A stretch of 64,000 nt of DNA from Ignavibacteriae bacterium HGW-Ignavibacteriae-3 (GTDB lineage Bacteria > Bacteroidota > Ignavibacteria > Ignavibacteriales > Melioribacteraceae), in NCBI GenBank assembly GCA_002839795.1, contig PGYS01000001.1:1-64000 (forward strand). Reading direction: 5' to 3'. The notes under the pieces were generated by a model. That model had not been told where the DNA came from, did not search any database, and saw only the letters and a program-made list of their open reading frames with translations. This document shows positions 29,858 to 38,473 of the stretch, in pieces. Numbering within the stretch: position 1 is the first letter of the stretch; each line of letters starts with the position of its first letter. A program made the translations under genes and the position numbers.

Positions 29858-29905
29858 TTACAGAGGCCCTTATTATTATATATAGGTTATATTTTAAAAA
29901 ATATT

Positions 29906-29929
29906 TAATAATAATAATAGTGTGGATAT
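29906..29929 (-). promoter_or_regulatory. DnaA box plus DnaA-trio run
   Basis: On the minus strand ATATCCACA (29929-29921) differs from the DnaA box consensus at one base. The plus strand next to it reads TAA TAA TAA TAA TAG (29906-29920), which is five triplets of the DnaA-trio type (3'-[G/A]A[T/A]-5') directly abutting the box and entering the AT-rich stretch. This is the basal origin-unwinding layout described for B. subtilis and found in most bacteria. Confidence 0.65.
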
Positions 29930-30047
29930 GTTGACAACTTAATATTACTTCTATTTCAAATCAGATTCTAATAATACTGCTGCTGCTGAATTGTTAATAA
30001 CTTTTTGTGAAGCGGCAGTTATCAAACGTAAGGGGAGCGAACTGATA

Positions 30048-30056
30048 TTATACACA
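30048..30056 (+). promoter_or_regulatory. DnaA box TTATACACA
   Basis: TTATACACA fits the relaxed consensus TTATnCACA. It lies 38 bp after the dnaA stop codon, and weaker similar words are nearby (30019-30027 and 30081-30089). Confidence 0.55.
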
Positions 30057-30094
30057 CTTTCTATACAAGTTACACACCGGGTATCAACATTCAA

Positions 30095-31498
30095 TTAAGA
30101 AGCGCTCATTTCAATTTTATTTTTAAGAGTATCCAGAGTCTCTCTGATTTTTGGATCTTTGAGAGCCAACTGCTCAATACTTGACTGAGAATGAATAACG
30201 GTTGAATGATCTCTTCCCCCAAAATGAAGACCGATTGTTTTGAGAGAGAGTTTGGTCATTTGTTTGGAAAGATACATTGCCATCTGCCGCGCAAAAACCA
30301 CTTCCTTTCTCCGGTTTTTCTCGCGAAGTTTATTTTCTTCAACCCCAAAAAATTCACAAACAATTTTAGTGATCAGTTCAACAGATACTGTTACCTGCTT
30401 ATTGGTAGAAACTTCCCGTACGGTTTTCTTTACAAACTCGAAATCGATCTCTTTTGAATTAAGAGAAGAGCTGGCAAGAAGTTTTATCAGGCAGCCTTCA
30501 AGCTCCCTTATGTTCGAAGAAATGTTCTGGGCAATATATTCAACTATCTCTCTTGAAAGGCTGATGCCGTAAACTTCGCTCTTGTTTTTGAGAATGGCAA
30601 CACGCGTCTCAAAATCCGGCGGCTGAATATCCGCAGAAAGCCCCCATGAAAATCTTGAGATTAGTCTTTCATTCAGCCCTTTAAGATCCTTCGGCGGTTT
30701 GTCGCTCGAAAGAATTACCTGTTTTCCAGATTGGTGAAGAGTATTAAATATCTGAAAAAACAGATCCTGAGTTTTTTCTTTCCCGACAAGAAACTGTATA
30801 TCATCTATTATCAACGCATCCATGCTTTTGTAAAAACCGGAAAAATCATTAAGAGTATTACTCTGAATAGCCTCTACGAATTCGACGGTAAAAGCATCAC
30901 TGGAAATATAGATAACACGTTTACGGGGATCTGTTTCCAAAATCTTATTTCCAATGGCATGAATAAGGTGTGTTTTTCCAAGACCGACGCCCCCGTAGAT
31001 AAATAAAGGGTTGAAGGATGTCTGTCCGGGGCTATCACCAACAGCCATTGCCGCCGCCCGGGCGAGCTGGTTGCCTTCCCCTTTTATGAAATTATCAAAA
31101 GTATAGCGGGGATTTAAAAAGGTTTCGTAGTCGAGCGGTTTAATCTGAGGAGTCGGGGCAATACTTCCGTTTATAGGGATGACAGGAGCCGGCTCATCGG
31201 CGGCAATTTTCTCTTCATAGATTACATAAATAAGTCTGCCCTCTTCGCCGAGAACTTGTGAAACAGTTTTGTTTATAAGAGTGTTATAATGTTCCTCTAT
31301 CCATTCAATAAAAAAATTATTAGGAACATAAATTTTGAGAGTAGAGTTTTCGATTTCAAAGGGTCTTATGGGGAGAAACCATGTGTTATACGTGATAAAA
31401 GGAACATTTTCTTTAATTAATCCCAGACACTCTTTCCAGATATCCTTGGCGTTTTTTTCAAGTTGAAGGTTGTTAGACATCTCGGCTGCGTTTTGCAT
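30095..31498 (-). CDS. dnaA: Chromosomal replication initiator DnaA
   Basis: DnaA binds DnaA boxes and melts the origin. The protein has about 467 residues in the four usual domains. Domain I starts KDIWKECLGLI, and a short linker follows. The AAA+ domain has Walker A GGVGLGKTHLIHAIGN near residue 170 and Walker B DALIIDDIQFL. Domain IV ends with the DNA-binding signature GGRDHSTVIHSQ. ATG at 31498 is taken as start; an ATG at 31480 and a GTG at 31507 are alternatives, and none has a clear Shine-Dalgarno. An exact DnaA box overlaps the start region. Confidence 0.97.
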   Translation of the reverse strand: MQNAAEMSNNLQLEKNAKDIWKECLGLIKENVPFITYNTWFLPIRPFEIENSTLKIYVPNNFFIEWIEEHYNTLINKTVSQVLGEEGRLIYVIYEEKIAADEPAPVIPINGSIAPTPQIKPLDYETFLNPRYTFDNFIKGEGNQLARAAAMAVGDSPGQTSFNPLFIYGGVGLGKTHLIHAIGNKILETDPRKRVIYISSDAFTVEFVEAIQSNTLNDFSGFYKSMDALIIDDIQFLVGKEKTQDLFFQIFNTLHQSGKQVILSSDKPPKDLKGLNERLISRFSWGLSADIQPPDFETRVAILKNKSEVYGISLSREIVEYIAQNISSNIRELEGCLIKLLASSSLNSKEIDFEFVKKTVREVSTNKQVTVSVELITKIVCEFFGVEENKLREKNRRKEVVFARQMAMYLSKQMTKLSLKTIGLHFGGRDHSTVIHSQSSIEQLALKDPKIRETLDTLKNKIEMSAS

Positions 31499-31499
31499 T

Positions 31500-31508
31500 T
31501 TATCCACA
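31500..31508 (+). promoter_or_regulatory. Exact DnaA box at the dnaA start
   Basis: TTATCCACA matches the consensus perfectly and ends up one base from the proposed dnaA start codon. DnaA bound here could repress its own gene as well as serve the origin. Confidence 0.7.
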
Positions 31509-31604
31509 ATACAGAAGATTGAAAAAGGTAAAAAAAACTAATTATTTAAGCGAAAAAATAAACAGACACAAAAGCAATCAACAAATTATTAACATTAATT
31601 AGCG

Positions 31605-31637
31605 CCCGTAAAACAGTTCCCGGGAGTAATTTACGGG
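31605..31637. repeat. Nested inverted repeat upstream of dnaA
   Basis: CCCGTAAA (31605-31612) and TTTACGGG (31630-31637) flank a 17-nt interval that itself contains the palindrome TCCCGGGA. It stands out as GC-rich in an AT-rich region. A protein-binding site is possible. Confidence 0.4.
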
Positions 31638-31701
31638 ATAATCCTAATCAAGATGAACATCCGCAGAAAATTTTATATTAAAACCACGCCACCCGTTTAT
31701 A

Positions 31702-31719
31702 TTGTGGAACGTTCCACAA
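31702..31719. promoter_or_regulatory. 18-bp perfect palindrome upstream of dnaA
   Basis: TTGTGGAACGTTCCACAA is a perfect 18-bp palindrome. Each arm contains TGTGGAA/TTCCACA, close to a DnaA box. The arms are also the halves of the ParB site parS in swapped order. Its position between dnaA and a divergent gene suggests an operator or an origin-linked protein-binding site. Confidence 0.5.
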
Positions 31720-31921
31720 AAACAAGTTATTAACAAGTTGCTAACACGCCAATTTTCCTCTTCTGGCGGAGGGTGAAAATATGTTTTGAAACCTATTTGT
31801 GCAAATTATTTCTTCAATTTTAAAAAATTATTTTTTCCTTTTTTCCGGTTTTGAATAGAGAATAAGTAGAGCTAATTTTGTGCCGAATGATTTATTAAGC
31901 AATTATGTAATCAGGAAAAAA

Positions 31922-32893
31922 ATGAAAAACATTTTGGTTGTTTTTACCGGCGGGACATTTTCAATGCGGGTGGATGAAAAAACTAAATCCGCAATTCCTT
32001 TTTTTCATGGCGAAGAATTAGTCCGGATGATTCCACAAGCACGCCCATTGGCAAATTTATCTGTTTATGAATTTGGAAATTTTCCCGGACCCCATATAAC
32101 CCCGGATCTAATGCTGGAACTTTCAAAAAAGATTAAAGAATTTGTTAAACGAGATGACGTTGACGGAGTTATAGTAACACATGGAACGGATACGCTGGAG
32201 GAAACTGCATATTTCCTGGATCTTACAATAAAGACGGAAAAACCGATAGTGGTAATAGGGGCAATGAAAACCAGCAGTGAGCCTGATTGGGACGGACCAA
32301 AAAACCTGATTGATGCAATCCATATTTGTAATAATATAAATAGCAGGGGAATTGGCGTTCTTGTCTGTTTGAACGGAGAAATTAATGCCGCAAGCGAAGT
32401 TACAAAAACTCATACGGAGGACGTAGAAACATTCCGCAGTCTTGATTTTGGGACTCTCGGATTTGTTGATAGAGGAAAAGTATTTTATAACCGTATGCCG
32501 AGAAAGCTTGATGTAATAGAAACCGATAGTATCAACTCTAATGTGGATCTAATTAAAGTCTATGCCGGAATGAACGATAAGTTTTTCCGCTACTCTGCCG
32601 AAAGCGGTGTGAATGGAGTTGTGGTTGAAGCTCTTGGGGTTGGAAACGTTCCGCCACCAGCGTTCGACGGAATAAAATATATTGTGGAAAGAAATATTCC
32701 CGTAGTTCTTGTTTCACGGTGCCCGGCAGGAGAAACCCTTGATATTTACGGGTATCCGGGAGCTGGTAAGTGGTTAAAAGAAATGGGCGTAATCTTTACG
32801 GATTTCCTTAATGGACAGAAAGCCCGGATAAAACTTATCGTCTGCCTTGGATTGACAGAAAATCATAATGAATTGAGAAAAATGTTCACATAA
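31922..32893 (+). CDS. Asparaginase (type I-like)
   Basis: A 323-residue asparaginase/glutaminase-family enzyme that hydrolyses L-asparagine to aspartate and ammonia. The first active-site block is VVFTGGTFSM near residue 10 (catalytic Thr), and the second is VTHGTDTLEETAYFLDL near residue 80 with the catalytic Thr-Asp pair. GAMKTSSEPDWDGPKNL also fits. It lacks a signal peptide, so it is cytoplasmic. ATG at 31922 is preferred because AGGA precedes it and the TGGT motif falls at the normal distance. A 4-bp gap joins it to the next gene. Confidence 0.92.
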   Translation: MKNILVVFTGGTFSMRVDEKTKSAIPFFHGEELVRMIPQARPLANLSVYEFGNFPGPHITPDLMLELSKKIKEFVKRDDVDGVIVTHGTDTLEETAYFLDLTIKTEKPIVVIGAMKTSSEPDWDGPKNLIDAIHICNNINSRGIGVLVCLNGEINAASEVTKTHTEDVETFRSLDFGTLGFVDRGKVFYNRMPRKLDVIETDSINSNVDLIKVYAGMNDKFFRYSAESGVNGVVVEALGVGNVPPPAFDGIKYIVERNIPVVLVSRCPAGETLDIYGYPGAGKWLKEMGVIFTDFLNGQKARIKLIVCLGLTENHNELRKMFT

Positions 32894-32897
32894 CTTG

Positions 32898-33440
32898 ATG
32901 ATTAATTCTTCGTTCAATAAAATCGCTGTTTGGAAACCGCTTCTTCCCTGGGTAGGAACGGTAATTCTTTTTCCGGCTGTAGTGTATTACACTTTAAACG
33001 GGGGCAAATTTACATTTATAGATTATGTTAATCTCCTTATTCATGAAGGGGGGCACGGAATATTCCGAATTTTAGGAAAATTTCTATACACACTCGGCGG
33101 AACTCTGATGCAGTTAATCATTCCGGGAATGTTCGTCGTCTATTATTTTATAAATAAAAAAATTTTCGGCACACAAATCTTCCTTGTTTGGCTTGGAGAG
33201 AACCTGCTAAACATAAGTGTTTATGCTTCCGATGCGCGGGCTCAAAGACTTCCTCTCCTCGGAGGCAATAAAGTTTATCATGACTGGAACTGGCTTTTAA
33301 CTCAAACCGGGCTGCTCGAATACGACCATACCATAGGATGGTTTTTTTACATAACCGGTGTTATTGTTTTTGTTGCCGCCCTTTTGGCGCCTTTAGTTGT
33401 TGGCGAATCTACAGACTCAAAACTAAATCTCGATTTATAG
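32898..33440 (+). CDS. Small multi-pass membrane protein with HEGGH motif (putative metallopeptidase)
   Basis: A 180-residue hydrophobic protein with about four transmembrane segments. His49-Glu50-Gly-Gly-His53 sits in NLLIHEGGHGIFRILG and fits the HExxH zinc motif, followed by GGTLMQLIIPGMF. This resembles membrane-embedded M50-type peptidases. Downstream the block DARAQRLPLLGGNKVYHDWNWLL (about residues 112-134) could give a further ligand (Asp or His). I do not recognise a named family. It starts at ATG 32898, four bases after the asparaginase stop, and ends four bases before the converging next gene. Confidence 0.7.
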   Translation: MINSSFNKIAVWKPLLPWVGTVILFPAVVYYTLNGGKFTFIDYVNLLIHEGGHGIFRILGKFLYTLGGTLMQLIIPGMFVVYYFINKKIFGTQIFLVWLGENLLNISVYASDARAQRLPLLGGNKVYHDWNWLLTQTGLLEYDHTIGWFFYITGVIVFVAALLAPLVVGESTDSKLNLDL

Positions 33441-33444
33441 TTAA

Positions 33445-36400
33445 TCACTTCTTTTTTGCCTGAATTGTTTGCCAGGAGAGCGATCTTCTGAGATGAAACG
33501 GATCAATGTAGTTTCTGTTAAGATTTACAAGAGCCATATAATATCCTATCACCCTCTCATAATCATTAATATAATTTGCGGAAACTGCGCCCAGATAGTA
33601 AAAGTTTTCAGCATCTATTGATTCAAACAATTCCGGTTTCATCCTAAGGATACTTTCTGCCCGCAGGCACATCTCCGCAGAGTATTTATATTCACCATTG
33701 ATTAGGAACCCGTTTGCCAGCTGAAGGTAGACTTTTACTTTGGAGAGACTGTCCGGGCGTGTAGTTTTAATAAACACCGCGGCTTCCTTTTTTATCGAAA
33801 ATAATTTCAGGAAAGTAGTGGCGTTGGTTTTTTCTAAAATCAGGGCGTTATTATAATCTTTTAAAACCTGCGAAGAATCTGGAAATAAAGTAAACAGTTT
33901 TTCAAGAATGCCCGCACGGGAATCTTTAATGGAGAGCCTTTCAAGGGCCTTAACGTAAAGTGTATTGGCATCATAATCGCGCGGATATAATTCCAAAAGA
34001 TATTTTGCTAAACCGAATGCATAACGGTTGTTTACATTTGTATTAAATAGGTAGTTGATTGTTTCAACTATGTCCCCCTTGCCGGGAGTATTATTTCTGA
34101 CAAAGTCTTTCACTAACAATCCCCCGGAAAGCGTATCGAACTTTTCATCGAATGTGTATATGTAGCCCGATGGTTTGCCGATATAAAATGATTTCGGCGC
34201 AAGAAACTCCAGCCGGGGAAAAATTTCCGAATTGACCGGAAGCTCCGATGTCATTTTAAAAAAACCGCGGGGCGATACCGTCTGACAGGACAGGAAACTG
34301 AAAATGCTTTTAATGCCGATGCGGTCAAAATCTTCTTTGATCTCATTCGTTGAGAATTTTCTTTTAAGAAGAGTCTCATTCAATGTAATTTCATTTTTCG
34401 ATCCGACGAGAATAATATCATTAGCTATAGAGCCCCACATTTGGGCATTGGGAAAAACGGAGGCAAATGTATTAAGAACAAGCTTCACTACATCATCATC
34501 AGCCTCGTATAAATGAAACCATTGTACCATAATACCGTTGGAATCAAGGGCCGCGGAACATCTTTCAAAATATTCTTTTGAAAATAAATTTCCGATGCCG
34601 GCAATCCAGGGATTTGAAGGCTCAGAAATGATCACATCATATTTCTCCCTGGAGAGCTTCATCAAAGTTATTGCGTCTTCGTTGACCAGCTTGAGACGGG
34701 GATCCTCTATACAATTTCGGTTTTCATTATTGAAAAACTTTGCGGCTCTGATTACTTCGTTGGATATTTCCGCGCATGTAATCTTGTTCACGGGATGAGT
34801 CAATGCCGACCCTATTGTGGTGCCGCTTCCGAAACCGACGACGAAAACATTTTTTGGATCCGGATGAAGCATCATTGGTATCTGGGCAAGCAAAACCTGT
34901 GTGGGCATATCTAAATATGAGCTTGCGTCGGGCTTCCCGTTTATGATCAATCTCTTATTATTGGAATTAGTAATTGATTGAGTAACAGCGACGGTTGCGT
35001 TAATTCCCTCCTCATAAAAAATAATATTTTCGGTTTCCGATTCTTTAGAAAATTCAGAAAAAGATGATGGAGGCAGATTTCCCAATGAGCGGAAAACTCC
35101 CTTAATCATTACAGACCTGTTCCAAGTCGGGAAAAGAACTATATAAAGGACAAATGACATTGCGAAGAAGAAGGAATATGAGGACCTGGTGATGAAGGAA
35201 TATGAACCGTACGTCCAGAGCAGAATAATAGCCGCTAAAAGATTAAGTAAAATTCCGATTTCAAAAGTGCCTTTAATTCCCAAAAGAGGTATTAAAAATA
35301 CTCCGGCGAAAATAACTCCCGCCACCGTTCCAACAGTATTTACTGAAAAAATCTTTCCTACCGAGAAGCCTATTTTCTTATTCGAGCTGGAGAGAATATC
35401 GGATGCGATAGGAAGCGCCATTCCCATGAATAAAGTGGGGATGACCATTATGGAGAAGCTTATGGCAAACTCGAGCCCAATGAAAAGTCCGAAAGATTCC
35501 GATGTTCGAGTTAAAAACGAGGATGTTCGCCAGAAGATATAAGGAAGCCGTTCGTACAGCAGAAGCACAGCCATAGTTGAAAAAGCAATTGCGGCCTGAG
35601 TGAAAGTGAGAAGTTTTACATAATTATATTTTCTAAATATATTTTTCGATATAATGAGACTGCCTATAGTTATTCCCCCAATGAACGCGAGCAGCATAAT
35701 AGAAAAGGCGTAAGTTGAGGAGCCGAAAAAATTTATTAGAAGTCTTACCCAGACCATTTCATAAATCAACGCCGCCATTCCCGAAATCCCCGCAACAATT
35801 ACAACCGCGATTGTAGTTTTTTTGTCAAAGTCCGGAAATTCTTTTGTAGAGCCATCTTCGTTTATAAGATCGGAAACTTCAGGCAATATATTTTTACTTT
35901 TCAGTGAAATAATAAGCCCTATCAATCCCGCCAGGATATTCAGCGCCGCCGTGGCATAGATGGTAGTATTCAACCCAAATTCTTTAATTAAAACAAACCC
36001 AGCGAATACAATACCGACTACAGCGCCGAATGAGTTAAGAAAATAAAGGATGGCGATCTCCCTGCGGGCATTCTGAAGTTTATCCACAAAAAATTTACTG
36101 AGCACCGGAAGCGTTCCGCCCATTGCTGCCGTCGGTGCAAACAACAGAAGCGCGGCAATAATAAATCTTAATCCGGTAAAGAAAATATTTTGAGATGAAA
36201 CATTTAATCCCGATGCAGCCTGAATAAAGAGGTCTCCTGTCCAACCGCTGATGGCGGGATACGCTAAACAGTAAGCTCCGATAAAAAGCTCAAGTATAGA
36301 GTAAATTCTTACCGGATTTTTAAATAAATCTGCTCGCTTGCCAAAGAAATAGTTTCCAAATGCCAGTCCCCCCAGAAATGTTGCCAGCACGGTCATTTGA

Positions 36401-36531
36401 GCGTAAGTCGTGTTGCCAAGGAACAGACTTAGAAACTTAAACCACACTATTTGATAAATTAATCCGGCTATTCCGCTTACGACAAAAAGCAATGCAATTA
36501 CGGCCTTAAGGTTCTGCTTTTGAGCGCTCAT
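33445..36531 (-). CDS. Membrane-bound spermidine-synthase-like fusion with TPR tail
   Basis: A 1028-residue three-part protein. Residues 1 to about 465 form 12 or more hydrophobic helices of the MFS-like module seen in fused spermidine synthases. Residues about 500-740 are a class I methyltransferase/spermidine synthase fold, with VFVVGFGSGTTIGSAL as the SAM-type site and YDVIISEPSNPW at the catalytic strand. The rest resembles TPR helices (for example NNRYAFGLAKYLLELYPRDYDANTLYVKALERL). The usual DSSDP gatekeeper of aminopropyltransferases is EPSNP, so polyamine synthesis is unproven. ATG at 36531 has AGAGGA before it. Confidence 0.85.
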   Translation of the reverse strand: MSAQKQNLKAVIALLFVVSGIAGLIYQIVWFKFLSLFLGNTTYAQMTVLATFLGGLAFGNYFFGKRADLFKNPVRIYSILELFIGAYCLAYPAISGWTGDLFIQAASGLNVSSQNIFFTGLRFIIAALLLFAPTAAMGGTLPVLSKFFVDKLQNARREIAILYFLNSFGAVVGIVFAGFVLIKEFGLNTTIYATAALNILAGLIGLIISLKSKNILPEVSDLINEDGSTKEFPDFDKKTTIAVVIVAGISGMAALIYEMVWVRLLINFFGSSTYAFSIMLLAFIGGITIGSLIISKNIFRKYNYVKLLTFTQAAIAFSTMAVLLLYERLPYIFWRTSSFLTRTSESFGLFIGLEFAISFSIMVIPTLFMGMALPIASDILSSSNKKIGFSVGKIFSVNTVGTVAGVIFAGVFLIPLLGIKGTFEIGILLNLLAAIILLWTYGSYSFITRSSYSFFFAMSFVLYIVLFPTWNRSVMIKGVFRSLGNLPPSSFSEFSKESETENIIFYEEGINATVAVTQSITNSNNKRLIINGKPDASSYLDMPTQVLLAQIPMMLHPDPKNVFVVGFGSGTTIGSALTHPVNKITCAEISNEVIRAAKFFNNENRNCIEDPRLKLVNEDAITLMKLSREKYDVIISEPSNPWIAGIGNLFSKEYFERCSAALDSNGIMVQWFHLYEADDDVVKLVLNTFASVFPNAQMWGSIANDIILVGSKNEITLNETLLKRKFSTNEIKEDFDRIGIKSIFSFLSCQTVSPRGFFKMTSELPVNSEIFPRLEFLAPKSFYIGKPSGYIYTFDEKFDTLSGGLLVKDFVRNNTPGKGDIVETINYLFNTNVNNRYAFGLAKYLLELYPRDYDANTLYVKALERLSIKDSRAGILEKLFTLFPDSSQVLKDYNNALILEKTNATTFLKLFSIKKEAAVFIKTTRPDSLSKVKVYLQLANGFLINGEYKYSAEMCLRAESILRMKPELFESIDAENFYYLGAVSANYINDYERVIGYYMALVNLNRNYIDPFHLRRSLSWQTIQAKKK

Positions 36532-36657
36532 CAAAATTCCTCTTTACAAAGTTCCGGATGCAAATTAATAAAGGTTTTCTGAATTAGAATGATCTGGCGC
36601 AAATTAAATAAATAAGAAAAGACGGTTGCGGGAGTATTAAATATTCACACAGTAATG

Positions 36658-37971
36658 CTACGGCATAAATATAAGCTGGATGATGATAAAAAGCGGAAGT
36701 AGAATAATCAGAGAGAATTTAAAAATATAGGAGAAGAAATCAGGCATCTTGATGTTATTCTCCTCAGCAACGGCCTTAACCATAAAATTAGGGCCGTTGC
36801 CAATGTAAGTCATAGATCCAAAAAATACAGCGCCAACTGAGATCGCTTTTAATATGGACTCGGGAATTCCGGCTACCAGTTCGCCGGAATTTATCCCCAG
36901 ACCTAAAGCAAGGGAGTGAAATGTAACGGCGGTTGGAGTGTTGTCCAGGAAGCTGCTCAGGAAGCCGGAATAATAATAGAATTCGTGAGGAAGAGTTACT
37001 CCCAGAGATTTTGCGTTGGACTCTAAATATAGAAGACAGGGAACCATTGTTGTAAAAATGCCCATGAAAAGATAGCCCACCTCTTTGATGGGCTCCCACG
37101 TAAAATTATTTGATACTCTAACAAGTTTCGAGGTGAACAGAAGAGAGAAGATGGCCATTGCGAGGATCACCGCCTCGCGTATAAATTTGAAATAATGATT
37201 CCGCGCTATGAAAGAAAAATATTGCTCGTTCAAAAAAGCCACCGAGAGCACCACACCGATTAGCCATATGAAATTTAATTTTCCCGAAATTTTTATTGGT
37301 TTGATATACCGTTTGTCTGCCTCGACTGCCTCTTTTGGCTCTTTTTTATGATAGTAAGAGTCGACTCCAAAATATATAGTCAGCAGCAATAGATTAGTAA
37401 TAAACCATTCGGGGGCCAGGTTCAAAAACCACGTGAAGGGCGCTCCGCGCAGATACATCATAAATAAGGGCGGATCTCCCAGAGGAGTAAGCATTCCCCC
37501 GCAATTTGCAACAATGGAGATAAAAAATAAAATTGTATGTACTTTAAATCGCCTCTCTTTATTTGTATGGATCAAAGCTCTGATTAAGAGCATTGCAGCC
37601 CCGGTTGTCCCCATAAACGAAGCAAGCAGCGCTCCGGTGGCCAGAAAAAGAGTGTTGACCGACGGCTTTGCCTCAATGTCTCCATCGAGAAAGATTCCGC
37701 CTGTAATTGTAAAGAGCGCCCCAAGCAATATTATAAAGGGAACGTAATCGAAAAAGATAGATTCAAAAAGCTTATCGCTGAGACCGGCGGCAAAAAGATA
37801 GATCACTATCGGAAAGCTTAGAATGACTGCGATCAGGAGTTTATTCTTATTCTTTTCCCAGAAGTGATTCCAGAACAGAGGAAATACTGCGATCGACAAA
37901 AGCATCAATATAAATGGAAGCATTGCAATTAGCGGTACATGAATATTTCCATCTTCCATAAAAGAATCCAT
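36658..37971 (-). CDS. Sodium/proton antiporter, NhaD / citrate-transporter-like
   Basis: A 437-residue membrane protein of the ion-transporter superfamily, with around 12 helices. Typical elements are the re-entrant segment FMGTTGAAMLLIRALI near residue 115 and NCGGMLTPLGDPPLFMMYLRGAPF near residue 155, seen in NhaD-type antiporters. A second inverted-repeat element, DNTPTAVTFHSLALG, lies near residue 350. It probably exchanges Na+ for H+ for pH and salt homeostasis. ATG at 37971 is taken as start; a second ATG at 37959 is possible, and no Shine-Dalgarno decides. Confidence 0.85.
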   Translation of the reverse strand: MDSFMEDGNIHVPLIAMLPFILMLLSIAVFPLFWNHFWEKNKNKLLIAVILSFPIVIYLFAAGLSDKLFESIFFDYVPFIILLGALFTITGGIFLDGDIEAKPSVNTLFLATGALLASFMGTTGAAMLLIRALIHTNKERRFKVHTILFFISIVANCGGMLTPLGDPPLFMMYLRGAPFTWFLNLAPEWFITNLLLLTIYFGVDSYYHKKEPKEAVEADKRYIKPIKISGKLNFIWLIGVVLSVAFLNEQYFSFIARNHYFKFIREAVILAMAIFSLLFTSKLVRVSNNFTWEPIKEVGYLFMGIFTTMVPCLLYLESNAKSLGVTLPHEFYYYSGFLSSFLDNTPTAVTFHSLALGLGINSGELVAGIPESILKAISVGAVFFGSMTYIGNGPNFMVKAVAEENNIKMPDFFSYIFKFSLIILLPLFIIIQLIFMP

Positions 37972-38074
37972 ATTAGATAAAAAGCAAGCCTGACATATTT
38001 TGCATAAAATAATTTTACCGGAATTGAGTGTGCAAAAATACAAAAGCTCCCCGAAGAATGGGACTAAAAATATT

Positions 38075-38473
38075 TTATTTTTTTAATAGATCTCTAATTT
38101 GTGTAAGGAGGAGAACCTCTTCGCTTGGTTTTTGCGGTTCCGCGGGCTTGGCTCCTTCTTTTTTCATTAAGCGGTTCATCCCTTTAACAACCAGAAATAT
38201 TGAAAAGGCCACAATGATAAAATTAACTATGGTATTGATAAATTTGCCGTATAGAATTTCAACCGGCTTCCCGGAATTAACGGGAGTTGTTAGTTTAAAT
38301 GAAAGATCTGTAAAATCGATTCCGCCAATGAGGACCCCAAGCGGCGGCATTAAAATATCATTCACCAGAGAAGTGACTATGGATCCAAATGCCGCGCCGA
38401 TGATAATGCCTACAGCCATGTCAAGAACATTCCCCCTCTTGGCAAATGTTTTAAATTCTTCAATCAGTTTCAT
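38075..38473 (-). CDS. mscL: Large-conductance mechanosensitive channel MscL
   Basis: MscL opens under membrane tension to release solutes during osmotic downshock. The 132-residue protein has the family start [40 protein letters not shown] (TM1 and pore constriction), a periplasmic loop with [10 protein letters not shown]2 around [25 protein letters not shown], and the cytoplasmic helix [11 protein letters not shown]. The ATG overlaps the stop codon of the Fic gene (ATGA at 38470-38473), an unusual partnership that implies coupled translation. Confidence 0.95.
   Translation of the reverse strand: MKLIEEFKTFAKRGNVLDMAVGIIIGAAFGSIVTSLVNDILMPPLGVLIGGIDFTDLSFKLTTPVNSGKPVEILYGKFINTIVNFIIVAFSIFLVVKGMNRLMKKEGAKPAEPQKPSEEVLLLTQIRDLLKK

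Larger units (their letters stand above)
29780..30094. other. Origin unwinding region between dnaA and dnaN (oriC part 2)
   Basis: This 315-bp gap has no gene. Reading leftward from the dnaA end it holds DnaA-box-like sites, then a DnaA box directly followed by five DnaA-trio triplets, then about 35 bp of almost pure A/T (29870-29905), then another box-like site and dnaN. That order is the same as the B. subtilis incC/unwinding region. The function is inferred from this arrangement. Confidence 0.75.
31508..31921. other. dnaA upstream region (oriC part 1, divergent promoters)
   Basis: This AT-rich gap of about 410 bp separates dnaA from the divergent asparaginase gene. It has no gene but holds two notable palindromic structures (31605-31637 and 31702-31719) and a pair of AACAAGTT direct repeats (31721-31728 and 31732-31739). 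A weak leftward promoter may be TTTG with TATTTTTT about 21 bp downstream inside 31555-31600. Confidence 0.5.

Noticed and set aside
31507..31880. Possible parS site at the 31702-31719 palindrome
   Set aside because: The half-site order is opposite to parS (GTGGAAC-GTTCCAC rather than GTTnCAC-GTGnAAC), so a standard ParB site cannot be claimed.
36658..38043. Longer start for the antiporter (TTG at 38043)
   Set aside because: The added residues are Cys-rich and not conserved-looking; ATG at 37971 gives a normal N terminus.
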